Assembly: GCA_963761445.1 (NCBI GenBank)
Contig: CAVXHV010000019.1
Span: 62,001-126,000 of the forward strand
Source: CAVXHV01 sp963761445
GTDB lineage: Bacteria > Planctomycetota > Planctomycetia > Isosphaerales > Isosphaeraceae
Direction: 5' to 3'
Length of the DNA stretch: 64,000 nucleotides
The notes below the pieces were generated by a model. That model did not search any database. It was not told the DNA's origin and worked only from the letters and a program-made list of their open reading frames with translations. The position numbers and the translations under genes are program-made. Positions 1 through 9,792 of this stretch are shown here, piece by piece (within the stretch, counting starts at the first letter, position 1; each line of letters begins with the position of its first letter).

Positions 1-2
1 GT

Positions 3-293
3 CTGCTGCTGCGAACTTACTCCGGCCATAGCCAGGAGGTGCTTTCGGCCGTCTTCCATCCTGATGGCTCGCGGATCGCCTCCGGCGGGCATGACAGAAG
101 CATCCTGATCTGGGACACGGCCACTGGCGACGAGCTGGTGCGGCTGCCCGGCCATTCCTGGTACGTGTTCTCCCTGGCATTCAGCCCTGATGGAGAGACA
201 CTGATCTCGGGATCGGGCGATGCCACGGTACGCCTCTGGGACGCATTCCCGCCGGCGCGACGCCTGGAGGCGCGACGCAACGCAACGCCGTAA
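3..293 (+). CDS. WD40-repeat protein, C-terminal end (partial)
   Basis: The window opens inside a reading frame whose last 96 residues form about two WD40 beta-propeller blades. The repeat signatures are visible: a GH dipeptide (SGHSQEV), AVFHPDGSRIASGG, SILIWDTATG, then a second GH (PGHSWYV), LAFSPDGETLISGS and ATVRLWD near the end. WD40 propellers are protein-interaction platforms. In planctomycetes they often form the C-terminus of large Ser/Thr kinases or PSCyt proteins, but the N-terminal part lies outside the window, so the rest of the architecture is unknown. Stop TAA at 291-293. The next gene begins about 95 bases downstream on the same strand. Confidence 0.85.
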   Translation: MLLRTYSGHSQEVLSAVFHPDGSRIASGGHDRSILIWDTATGDELVRLPGHSWYVFSLAFSPDGETLISGSGDATVRLWDAFPPARRLEARRNATP

Positions 294-386
294 GCAGTTG
301 ACTGGAGTGATATCGTAACAATCTCCGGCCCGTCCCAGCGAATGCCCTCCCGAGTCGTTGCGTGCGCACAGGGCGAGGAGGGCTCG

Positions 387-1376
387 ATGCTGTCTCAGTC
401 GACAGAGCATGTTGAGAATACCGCCGGATCGAGCCCGAAGCGATCGCGGACGCTTTTCTTGCTGTGGGGACTGCTCTGGGGGGTGATGGTCGGCGGCACG
501 GGCGCGGGGCTGGATTACATGATGCACGGGAGAAATCTCCACGACGTGGCGTTGCCCACGGATCTGCTCGTCTATCCGCTCATCGGTCTGGGACTTTCCT
601 GGGTCGGTTACCGAAACCCGCACATTCAGTGGCGCTGGATGCGTCCGCCCGGTTTCTTCTCGGTCGAGCCCCTGTCTCCGGAAGAGGCTGCCGCGCGCGG
701 GCGCCGGATCCGGCGATTCGCGTGGCTCGGCTTCGGCACGGGGATCGCCATCGCGCTCCTGACAACGGCCCTCGAGTTCGCCTGGCGCGGCTGGCCGTTT
801 CTGGCAGGAACGTTCATCGGCAGCATGCTTTTCTATCCCTACATGGGCATGTTGCTCGGCTATAATCTCAGCCTTCGCCCGGGCGACCCGAAGCCGTCGA
901 TCCGCAACTTCCGGTTCCGGATGCGGACCATGATGATCCTGGTCGCATACGTCGCCATCCTCTGTGGCCTTGGAACCGTGGCATCACGATACAGCAGCTT
1001 GGCCCAGCGTTATCGCGCGAACGCTCTGAACTCACGCACGTTGTTTGACGTCTTTCAGAATCTGCTCGATAAAGCCCGTGCCGAGTTGAAACGAGCCGAT
1101 AACGCGAAAGAACTCCGTGCCGGACGCATCCCAGACGGCTTGCTCCCTTCCCAGAAGGTGTTTCTGAAGGGGCTCGACGGAACCGCCACGGCGGAGTACA
1201 AAAAATACCGGTACGGGCTCATCGCCGACGGCGAGGATCTTCAAGCCCGGCTCGCGTCGCAGAACGTGGCGGAATTCACGCCTCGTATCCAGGCCTACAA
1301 GACGCTTGCCGAGAAATACGAGAAAGCCGCGCAGGAGCCCTGGGTCCGAGTCGAGCCCGATCCGCCGATGCCGTGA
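387..1376 (+). CDS. Multi-pass membrane protein of unknown function
   Basis: A 329-residue protein; the ATG at 387 is preferred over an in-frame upstream start at 342 because GGGCGAGGAG lies 6-16 bases before it. Hydrophobic segments are visible near residues 22-40, 58-75, 112-130, 136-160 and 187-205. The last follows a basic stretch and has the pattern RMRTMMILVAYVAILCGLG, a form often seen in planctomycete membrane proteins. The C-terminal third is hydrophilic, charged and probably helical. It ends in PWVRVEPDPPMP. A nearly identical tail (PWLPVDPDPPAP) closes the short protein at 45924-46302, so the two share a C-terminal module. No catalytic motif was recognised and no function is assigned. 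Confidence 0.75.
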   Translation: MLSQSTEHVENTAGSSPKRSRTLFLLWGLLWGVMVGGTGAGLDYMMHGRNLHDVALPTDLLVYPLIGLGLSWVGYRNPHIQWRWMRPPGFFSVEPLSPEEAAARGRRIRRFAWLGFGTGIAIALLTTALEFAWRGWPFLAGTFIGSMLFYPYMGMLLGYNLSLRPGDPKPSIRNFRFRMRTMMILVAYVAILCGLGTVASRYSSLAQRYRANALNSRTLFDVFQNLLDKARAELKRADNAKELRAGRIPDGLLPSQKVFLKGLDGTATAEYKKYRYGLIADGEDLQARLASQNVAEFTPRIQAYKTLAEKYEKAAQEPWVRVEPDPPMP

Positions 1377-1527
1377 TGACCTCGGCCGCGCCGACGGACT
1401 TTTCAAACCGTATCGCTCCGGCGTATGATTAAGATTGAACAATCCTACCACTCGACCGTACCCGCCTACGCGTCGCAGACGGGCGCACGTCCGCCTGGGG
1501 TGCTTGACCGACTCGAGGGCCAATGGC

Positions 1528-4500
1528 ATGGCGTGCTCCGTGCGATTTGCGCTGTTGTTCCTGATGCTCGCGTGCTGGCAGTCAGCTCGCGGAGATTCGC
1601 CGAACGGGAAAGACACCGACCGGCCGCCGCCGCCCGTAAACTACGCGCGCGACGTCAGGCCGATCCTCTCCGACAACTGCTTCGCCTGCCACGGTCCCGA
1701 CAACCACAAGCGCAAGGGCGGGCTGCGTTTCGACACCAAGGACGGCGCGTTCACCAAGCTCGAAAGCGGCAACACCGCAATCGTGCCCGGCAAACCCGAC
1801 GACAGCGAGCTCGTCGATCGGATCAACAGTGAAGACCCCGATCTGCGCATGCCACCGGCGAAGAGCGGCAAACAATTGACGGCCTCGCAGGTTGCAGTCC
1901 TGCGGCGATGGGTGGAGCAGGGGGCGAAGACCTCCTCACACTGGGCCTTCGAGCCGCCGGCGAAACCCGCTGGGCCTCTCGTCAGAAATGAGAGCTGGCC
2001 CAGGAACACGATCGACCGTTTCATCCTCGCGCGACTCGAAGCCGAGGAACTCTCGCCCGCAGCCGAGGCCACGAAGGCGACGCTGATCCGCCGCGTGACG
2101 CTCGACCTGACCGGTCTTCCACCAACTCTCGAGCAGCTCGACGCTTTCCTCGCTGATCGATCACCAGAGGCTTATGAAAAGGTTGTCGACGGCCTGCTCG
2201 AATCACCCCGCTACGGTGAGCACATGGCGCGGTTCTGGCTCGACGCGGCCCGCTACGGCGACACCCACGGCCTGCACCTCGACAACTACCGCGAGATCTG
2301 GCCTTACCGCGAATGGGTGATCAACGCCTTCAACGCTAACAAGGGGTTCGACACATTCATCGTCGAGCAGCTCGCGGGCGACCTTCTGGTGAACCCGACC
2401 CCCGACCAGTTGATCGCCACCGGCTTCAACCGCTGTCATGTTTCCACCAGCGAAGGGGGCTCGATCGAAGAGGAAGTCTACGTTCGCAACGTTGTCGACC
2501 AGGTCGACACAAACGGCACCGTTTTTCTCGGACTGACGACCGGCTGCGCCCGCTGCCACGACCACAAGTACGACCCCATCCGGACCAAGGACTACTACCA
2601 GCTCTTTGCCTTCTTCAACAACATCGACGGCTCGCCCATGGACGGAAACGGAGCGAAGTGGGCACCCATTGCGAGCGTGCCTACCCGCAAACAAGCCGAG
2701 GAGCAGCGCGCTCTCGCACTGGAGACCGCTCGACTGGAGCAAACTCGGCGCGAAACGATCGGCAGGATGGTCTCCGACTCCGTCAAGTTGAAAGACGAAA
2801 GCGATGGGAAGCCGGCCGCCACGAAGACCGAGTTCGTCTGGATCGATGATGCCCTGCCGGCCGGCGCGACGCTCCAGGGCGAGGGTGAATTCGTTGAAAA
2901 GCCGAAGAGTCCGGTTTTCAGCGGTCGTGCGGCTTTGCGAATCACCGCCCGCGGTGTGACTCAGCGATTCTTCGATAACTCGCCGCGCAAGCTTCGAGTC
3001 GGGGCAGGCGATAGGCTCTTCGCTCATGTTTACATGGCCTCAAACCGCCCGGCCAAGGAGCTGATGCTGCAATGGCACACCAACGGCAACTGGACACATC
3101 GCGCCTACTGGGGCGGAAACCAGGTTGATTTCGGCAAGGACGGCTCGCCCGAGCGGACGCGCCTGGGCGACCTGCCCACTTCGGGAAAATGGGTGCGGCT
3201 CGAGGTGCCGGTGGAGAAGCTCAAGCTGGCGCCCGGTACCGAGATCGATGGCTGGGCATTCACCCAGTTCGACGGCACGGTTTACTGGGATAGAGCCGGC
3301 ATCGAAACCCGGACACCGCAAGACGGGCAGCTTTATGATTCGCTCTCAGCCTGGATAAACTCCGTGCGCGGCGGAGCGAGTGGGGGCGTGCCCGAGGCGA
3401 TCAAGAAGATTGCCGCGATTGAAAAGTCGAAGCGAAGCGAACCTCAGTCGAAGGAGCTGGTCTCGTATTTTTTTGAGCACGCATGCTCGAGGACGGCGAA
3501 GCTCCTGGAGCCGATCGACGCGAAAATCGAGCACGTGCAGCGGCGTCGGAAGGAGCTCGAGGAACAGCTTCCCACCACGCTCGTCTTTCGCGAGAAGGCC
3601 GGGGAGCCCAAGCCAGCATTTCTGCTCAAGCGCGGTGAATACGATCAGCGTGGCGAGAAAGGTCGAGCGCGGCGTGCCCGCGTTCCTGCCGCCGCTTCTG
3701 CATGGCGCTCCGGTTAATCGACTGGGGATGGCACAGTGGCTGATCGCTCCCAACCATCCCCTGACGGCGCGCGTCGCCGTCAATCGCTTCTGGCTCCAGG
3801 TCTTCGGCACAGGTCTGGTCAAGACGGCCGAAGACTTCGGCGCGCAAGGCGAGCCGCCCAGCCATCCCGAGCTCCTGGATTGGCTGGCCGTGACATTCCG
3901 TGAGGAAGGCTGGGACGTCAAACGGCTGATGAAACAGCTCGTGATGTCGGCGGCTTACCGGCAGTCTTCGCGCGTCACTCCGGCCGCGCTTGCCAAAGAC
4001 CCGGGCAACCGCCTGATCTCGCGCGGACCGCGGTTCCGGCTCGACGCCGAGATGCTTCGCGACCAGGCGCTCTTTGCCAGCGGCCTATTGGTCGAAAGGA
4101 TCGGCGGAGCCAGCGTGAAACCGCCCCAGCCATCGGGGCTCTGGGAGGCCGTGGCTTACACCGACAGTAACACGGCTCATTTCAAGGCCGACTCAGGGGC
4201 TGAGAAGGTACACCGGCGCAGCATGTATACATTCTGGAAGCGCACTTCGGCGCCGCCGCAGATGACAACGTTTGACGCTCCCTCGCGCGAGTCTTGCCAG
4301 GTGCGCCGCGAGCGAACCAACACGCCGCTCCAGGCGCTGTTGCTCTTGAACGAGCCGCAGTTCATCGAGGCCGCGCGGGCACTCGCCGAGCGAACGCTGC
4401 GCGAAGGAGGCTCCACGGCCGAGGACCGTTTGACGTACATGCACCGCGTGGTCCTCTCGCGCCCTCCAGAGGCCAAAGACCTTGCCGAGTTGACGGCGAC

Positions 4501-4669
4501 TCTCAATGACCTCCTGACCCATTACAATCGCGAGACAAGCGCTGCCAGGAAGTTGCTCGAGTCGGGCGAAACGCGGCCGGACCCGCGCAGCGACCCTGCC
4601 GTCCTGGCAGCGTGGACGATGATCGCCAATGTCATCTTGAACCTCGACGAGGCCATCTCCAAGGGGTGA
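1528..4669 (+). CDS. Planctomycete cytochrome c-like PSCyt1/DUF1549/DUF1553 protein (one frame break)
   Basis: Large secreted protein of the PSCyt1-PSCyt2-PSD1 type. The ATG at 1528 starts a clear signal peptide (MACSVRFALLFLMLACWQSA); GAGGG lies about 10 bases upstream. Order: an N-terminal haem-binding motif CFACH in the PSCyt1 domain (about residues 50-65), the DUF1549 domain (TIDRFILARLE, LDLTGLPPT), a second CxxCH (CARCHDHKYDP), a central beta-rich insert, and a C-terminal DUF1553 domain (VAVNRFWLQVFGTGLV, PSHPELLDWLA, MSAAYRQSSR). The first part runs in one frame to a stop at 3717; the DUF1553 part continues one frame later. The break sits at the A/G run near 3655-3661, where one surplus base explains everything. 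The DUF1501 gene follows 24 bases downstream, the usual partner. The substrate of this family is unknown. Confidence 0.85.
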
Positions 4670-4693
4670 GCAGATCCTGATGGAACACTCACA

Positions 4694-6167
4694 ATGAACC
4701 CGCTACACGAACAGATCGATCTTTTGTCCCGCCGTCATTTCTTCGGCCGCACCGGAATGAGCCTGGGAACCGCGGCGCTCTCGACTCTGCTCGGCCGGAG
4801 CGCTCCTGGCGCCGCGGCCGATGGCGCCCCACCAAATCCAACGGGCGGATTGCCGGGCCTGCCTCATTTCGCACCCAAGGCAAAGCGGGCCATTTATCTT
4901 CACATGAACGGCGGGCCGTCGCAGATGGACCTGCTCGACTACAAGCCCACGATGGGCACGATGTTCGACAAGGATCTTCCCGACTCGATCCGCAAAGGCC
5001 AGCGGCTGACCACCATGACCAGCGGCCAGTCGCGGTTTCCGATCGCGCCTTCCAAGTACAAATTCGCGAGGCACGGCGCTTCCGGCATGTGGCTGAGCGA
5101 GCTCTTGCCCTGGACAGCCAAGCTTGCCGATCAAATCGCCCTGATCAAGACGGTGTGGACCGAGGCGATCAATCACGACCCGGCCGTCACTTATATCTGC
5201 ACGGGTCATCAGCTCCCGGGCCGGCCCAGCCTGGGCGCCTGGCTCTCCTATGGCCTGGGCACGATGAATCAGAATCTGCCGGCCTTCGTGGTGATGACCG
5301 CGTCGTGGTCAAGCAAAGCCGCTGCGCAGGCAATCTACAACCGGCTCTGGGGCACAGGCTGCTTGCCGACCGAGCACCAGGGTGTCGCGCTTCGCTCGAC
5401 CGGCGACCCGGTGCTCTTCCTCTCGAACCCGCCCGGCGTCGATGCGGCGACTCGCAAGCGCACGCTGGACGCAATCGTTCGCATGAACCAGCATGAATTC
5501 GAACAGATCGCCGATCCGGAAACCAGCGCGCGGATCGCGCAATACGAGATGGCATTCCGGATGCAGACCTCGGTGCCGGAGCTGACGGACATCTCGAACG
5601 AGCCGAAGAGCGTTCTCGACCTGTACGGGCCCGACGTGCAGATTCCCGGCAGTTACGCACGCTGTTGCCTGCTAGCTCGCCGCCTGGCCGAGCGCGACGT
5701 GCGGTTCGTGCAGATCTTTCACCGCGGCTGGGACCAGCACGGCAACCTGGCCGGCGACCTGCCCCTGCAATGCAAGGACGTGGACCAGGCGACCTATGCG
5801 GCTCGTGACGGACCTCAAACAGCGCGGGCTGCTCGACGACACGCTGGTGATCTGGGGTGGTGAATTCGGCCGCACGGTCTACTGCCAGGGCAAGCTCTCG
5901 CGCGAGAACTACGGCCGTGACCACCATCCCAAGTGCTTTCCAATCTGGATGGCCGGCGCCGGCATCAAGCCGGGCATCGTTCACGGCGAGACCGACGACT
6001 TCAGCTACAACGTCGTCGCCGACCCGGTGCACATTCACGACATGAACGCCACGATCCTGCACTGCCTGGGCATCGACCATCGCCGATTGGGCTTCAAGTT
6101 CCAGGGGCTTGACGTGCGGTTGACCGGGGTCGAGCAGCATCATGTCGTCAAGGGTATCCTGGCGTGA
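4694..6167 (+). CDS. DUF1501 family protein, Tat-type signal (one frame break)
   Basis: About 490 residues, starting at the ATG at 4694, 24 bases after the PSCyt/DUF1553 gene. The N-terminus carries SRRHFFGRTG followed by a hydrophobic stretch, a Tat-like export signal typical of DUF1501 proteins. Family motifs include YLHMNGGPSQMDLLDYKP, ATFE/NHDP-type substrate region residues, WLSYGLG and, in the C-terminal part, LLDDTLVIWGGEFGRT and GRDHHPKCF, the metal-site pattern shared with the alkaline phosphatase/sulfatase superfamily. The frame is broken near 5797 (one extra base in a GCGGC context); the downstream frame restores DLKQRGLLDDTLV. DUF1501 genes are routinely paired with PSCyt/DUF1553 genes and the two are inferred to act together outside the cytoplasm. 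Confidence 0.85.
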
Positions 6168-6419
6168 GACTGTTCGATCGAGCGCTGGGCCCGGCACCCC
6201 GTTGACGCGGGAGATCCGCGCAGAGCTAAGTTATCGCGGTGATCCAATCTGCGATTGAGCCTGAGCGTCATCGCAATGGATTCACGTTCCGCGGTTGACG
6301 ACGTCCGACGGTTTCTGTTGTGACCCGCGCTCCGCGGCGCCCTGAAGCAGGTCGTGTTCATTATCCATTCAGCGAAGTTTCTCCAAGCAAATCGAACCCG
6401 ATTCGAGATGGAGAGAAGC

Positions 6420-6650
6420 ATGAGACGCCTTGCGATACTGGACGGATTGTCAGTTGCTGTCCTGCTGTTGTTCATCGCAACCTTTGCGATCGCGACTGGC
6501 GCCATTCTAGCGCCACCTGCAATGGCAATGGGTAAGAGCCCAATCGGGTGCTGCTCGTTCGATGGCCAGCAACGGCCCCTCACGCAGTTGCAGTGCAGTC
6601 AGTACACGATGAGCACGTGGGATGGAAGCGACCCTAACTGCACGAATTAG
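6420..6650 (+). CDS. Small secreted Cys-containing peptide, unknown
   Basis: A 76-residue product. ATG at 6420 is chosen because GGAGAG lies 4 bases upstream. It begins with two arginines and a long hydrophobic stretch (LSVAVLLLFIATFAIATGAI) ending in APPAMAMG, a plausible signal peptide with cleavage near residue 37. The mature part is about 39 residues with four cysteines (adjacent CC, then two single Cys) and ends DPNCTN. No known family was recognised. It lies between the DUF1501 gene and a GNAT gene and could be a short structural or signalling peptide; an unexpressed frame cannot be excluded. Confidence 0.5.
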   Translation: MRRLAILDGLSVAVLLLFIATFAIATGAILAPPAMAMGKSPIGCCSFDGQQRPLTQLQCSQYTMSTWDGSDPNCTN

Positions 6651-6693
6651 CCGAGTCTCACTAAAGAATCGTCAGGAGGAGCGCACTCGGCAG

Positions 6694-7484
6694 GTGACAT
6701 ACTCGAGTAATCTCGCCCCCATTGAGATCCGCCAGGTCTCGCTCACGGCGATCCTCAACCTGCGCGACCTTTACCGCGAGGAAATGAACTGTCAGATCGT
6801 CCACGATTCGTTACATGCGCACCATTTCATGAATTCGTACTTGATCCTCGTGGCCGGCCAGGTTGCGGGCTACGGATCCGTGATGAGCGGTGATTCCGAA
6901 GCTCGCGACCTGATCAAGGAGTTCTACGTCCTTCCTGCTCATCGAGCCATGGCGCTACCGATTTTTCGCCGGTTAGCGGCGGTGACACGGGCACGGGGGA
7001 TCGAGGCCCAGACCAACGACGTGCTCCTCAGCTTGATGCTCTTTGACTGCGCCCATGGCATCACGAGCGAGACCATTCTCTTTCAAGATGCGGTCAGGAC
7101 CAACCTTGAGATGCCAGGCGTCATCTTCCGAAAGGTCGATGAGGCGGAACGGGACTCAATCTTCCCCCATAAGCTCGAAGGCGTCGGCGACTGGCTGCTT
7201 GAAACCGGCGGATCAATCGTGGCCACCGGCGGCATCTATCTTCATTACAACCTTCCCTACGGCGACATCTCGATGGAGGTCGACGAGCGCTGCTGGCGGC
7301 GCAGGTACGGGGGCTATCTCGTGCAAGAGCTTAAACGTATCGCCTACGAAATGGGGAGAATTCCGGCGGCGCGGTGTGATCAGGGGAACGTCGCATCGCG
7401 CCACGACTCTGCAAAAGGCGGGGTTTCTGCCGTGCGCGCAGGATTGTGCGAGGAGTCATCTCTCAAGCGTCGGCGCAAGAGTGA
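6694..7484 (+). CDS. GNAT-type N-acetyltransferase (two frame breaks near the end)
   Basis: The GTG at 6694 is taken as start, with CAGGAGGAG about 12 bases upstream; an ATG at 6622 would overlap the preceding gene. The product looks like a tandem or extended GNAT: the N-terminal half has IKEFYVLPAHR and the C-terminal half has ISMEVDERCWRRRYGGYL, containing the acetyl-CoA binding pattern R-x-x-G-x-G-like, then QELKRIAYEMGRIPAARC. The expected ending (SR-TLQKAGFLPC then RRIVRGVIS) is present but in two successive frames. One surplus base near 7401 and another near 7434 restore it, ending at the TGA at 7482-7484. Substrate unknown. Convergent with the gene ending at 7555. Confidence 0.7.
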
Positions 7485-7554
7485 GTCCATGTGACACGCC
7501 GCCGAAGAGCGCTTTGGTGATTCACTCTTGCTTTGCGCTCGCAGATTCAGCACA

Positions 7555-8046
7555 TTAAGCGCCGGCAACACGAAACGAAAGACTGGCGAACCGCTCCGGG
7601 AGTAGGCGATCTCCAATCGACGAGTCTACTGCGATGGCGTAACTCTGCTCGGCGCCGCGCACCGCGCGTGCCGTGGTCGTCACCGCGATCTCGGCCGCGG
7701 CGGAAGGCGCAAGATCGAAGGGCGTTTCGCGCTCACCCTCGGCGACTGACGCAACGCAGGTGCAGTTTGTTCGTACGGCGTTGATCGTGACCGTTCGAGG
7801 TGACACATTGACTAGCCGGAATCGACCGCGCACGAGATCGCCATCCGCAAACGCGACATCTTCGAGTCGGAGGGCAGGGGGCTCGATCCGGAGAGCTCGC
7901 TCGAGGGCCCGATCGGACCTGGCCGAAAGGAAGACAAACACACCGATGGCCGCGCCGGCACAAACAACGAATATCGCAAGTGACGCCGCGAACCACGCGA
8001 GGTAGCGAGTGCGATCGCGACGGCTGGCAGGAATGGCTTCGGGCAT
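7555..8046 (-). CDS. Membrane-anchored DUF1573-like protein
   Basis: A 163-residue protein with one N-terminal transmembrane segment (residues about 18-41, WFAASLAIFVVCAGAAIGVF) followed by a beta-rich extracytoplasmic domain. The core RLVNVSPRTVTINAVRTNCTCV matches the DUF1573/Ig-like pattern, where a loss of support residue is followed by a CxC pair. It is the last gene of a minus-strand run with a LolA-like protein (15 bases upstream) and a second DUF1573 protein, suggesting one operon of envelope proteins. Function is not established for such planctomycete proteins. Confidence 0.65.
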   Translation of the reverse strand: MPEAIPASRRDRTRYLAWFAASLAIFVVCAGAAIGVFVFLSARSDRALERALRIEPPALRLEDVAFADGDLVRGRFRLVNVSPRTVTINAVRTNCTCVASVAEGERETPFDLAPSAAAEIAVTTTARAVRGAEQSYAIAVDSSIGDRLLPERFASLSFRVAGA

Positions 8047-8061
8047 TTAATTGTCACTCAA

Positions 8062-9208
8062 TTACTTCTGGGACCTGGCTTTGATCGGGAGCGTACCGGA
8101 GCTTTCCACCGCGCCCTGGGCGAGTTTCGCTGCAAGCCGACGTCTCGAGACGCGCAAGGCGACGAGCGCGATCGCCGTCAATAGTGCGATTCCGGCCGGA
8201 ACATAGGGAAACAGGCCCGGCCTGGTGGCGAACGAGAAGAAACTCTTGTGCCGCCTCTGATTCCAGTCATTGAACTGATCGATCGAAGCGAAGGTTCGCG
8301 CCGCGCGCACCCTTTCCCCAAAGATGGAACTCGAGCTTTCTGTTGTCAACGACGATCGCACCCTCAGGGAACTCCAGCGTGAGCTCGCGGTCGTCGATCG
8401 GCTGATTCACCTCGACATTCGTGAATTCGGTCTCGATTACCCTCCCGGGCGTGTTCGACTCCGAGCCGCGGACCAATCTGGGCAGAAACAGCCCCGACCC
8501 AAGCTCCCAGAACGTGACCACCTCGAGCTTCGACTCAAGCGGTTTATTCTTGGAGACGCCGTCAACTTCGAGCGCGCTCAGCAGGTCGCCATGCCGCGGC
8601 GAGAAGGTCAGGCGATAGGTTTTCACGTGATCGCCGTGGGGCTGGCGTTTCTGCTGCACCTCGAGGATCCACGTGGAGACCCCATTCGCATCGACGCTCT
8701 TTTCAAGTGACCGGGGTGCAAATTCGCTCAGCAGCCTGGCGAAGGATCCGTGAGGCACCATGAGCAGTGTCTCAGCTTTCCACGGTAAAGACCAACCATG
8801 CGCATCGTATGACGGTGCGACCAGGATCGCCCCTTGAACTCGGTCGACATCGACTTCCGAGAGCGGCTCGCGAGGTGGGGCTGCAGGATCGTATGCGCTC
8901 AGAGCTCGGCACTGCGATGGATCGAACAGCTCGGTCCGCTGGCGTTTCTCTTCGCGCCACTCGTCACCGTGGAACGACCCATAGAGAGTCCGAAAGATTC
9001 GCTCGCGCCGGCCGCTCCTGGTTACCTTGATAAGTTGAATCGCTTTCCAGGTACGACCGCCGTCCCGGCTCTCCCTGATCTCGATCGTCGCGCGCAGCGT
9101 CTCTATGCGGCTCAACGACTCCTCATGTCGCGAGATAACTCGCTGGAGCTCCTTGAGGGCGATGTCGCCGGTCACGGCCGATGCCAGGACAAGTACGATC
9201 TCAATCAC
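8062..9208 (-). CDS. Secreted LolA-like/hypothetical protein with C-terminal membrane anchor (one frame break)
   Basis: About 380 residues. The start at 9208 overlaps the stop of the upstream DUF1573 gene by four bases (ATGA type), implying translational coupling. A short signal (MIEIVLVLASAVTGDIA) is followed by a predicted beta-sheet domain of the kind found in LolA/LppX-like carriers (RIETLRATIEIRES, WKAIQLIKVTR, TYRLTFSPRHGDLL). Near 8313 the frame changes by one surplus base. The downstream frame adds RTFASIDQFNDWN, a hydrophobic helix (YVPAGIALLTAIALVAL) and a basic tail ending at 8062. The family call rests on fold-like appearance only; lipid carrying is an inference. Confidence 0.55.
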
Positions 9209-9720
9209 CTGGGTTCGATTCCATTACGGGTCGAGCGGGGTTCTGGCGATGGGTGGCGTACCTCAACCTTGGCCCTGGTACGAAAGCAAACCGCTTCGAG
9301 CGCGTCCACTCCAACGAGATCAACCGCGAGGAAACCTTGAAATTCGGGATCATGCGCCGGATCGAAGATTACGGTGATGGCAGCCGTTCCTCCGGGTTCA
9401 ATCCGCTGTGGCATCAACTCTGCGCGCACGCAAGGGCAGCTCGAATCGACGCGTTCCACGGTCAGCGGCTGTGCACCGGGATTACGCAGCAGAACCTTGG
9501 CTTTCGCCACCGCGCCGGAGTTCGAGACGCCGAACGATACGGGATCGGGGCTGACCTCCAGCGGAAACTTTGCGGCGCCGCCGGCTACCACTGGAGCACG
9601 AACCGCCTTCTTGTCGAAGCCTACAAGGCCAACGGCAATGAACGAGCCGACGATGGGTGTGCAGATCGCGGGCCAAAGCAGAAATCGTCGAAAGTAGCTT
9701 CTCACAGGACGTGAGTCCAT
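9205..9720 (-). CDS. DUF1573 domain protein, membrane anchored
   Basis: About 171 residues from the ATG at 9720 (an in-frame TTG-type start 21 bases earlier is possible). One N-terminal transmembrane helix (about residues 12-34) is followed by a DUF1573/ASPM-SPD-2-like domain: VSFGVSNSGAVAKAKVLLRN, then LTVERVDSSCPCV with the CxC pair, and EPGGTAAITVIFDP. The downstream LolA-like gene starts inside its stop codon. Together with the gene at 7555-8046 this gives two DUF1573-like proteins flanking a LolA-like protein. Role in envelope structure or copper/redox chemistry has been suggested by domain context in other bacteria but is not shown here. Confidence 0.7.
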   Translation of the reverse strand: MDSRPVRSYFRRFLLWPAICTPIVGSFIAVGLVGFDKKAVRAPVVAGGAAKFPLEVSPDPVSFGVSNSGAVAKAKVLLRNPGAQPLTVERVDSSCPCVRAELMPQRIEPGGTAAITVIFDPAHDPEFQGFLAVDLVGVDALEAVCFRTRAKVEVRHPSPEPRSTRNGIEPR

Positions 9721-9792
9721 TGCGCGTGCACTTCGCGACAATCGCGGCGCGGATCGAACTCTGTGCAGATTAGCCGTCGGTTTTCTTCAGTG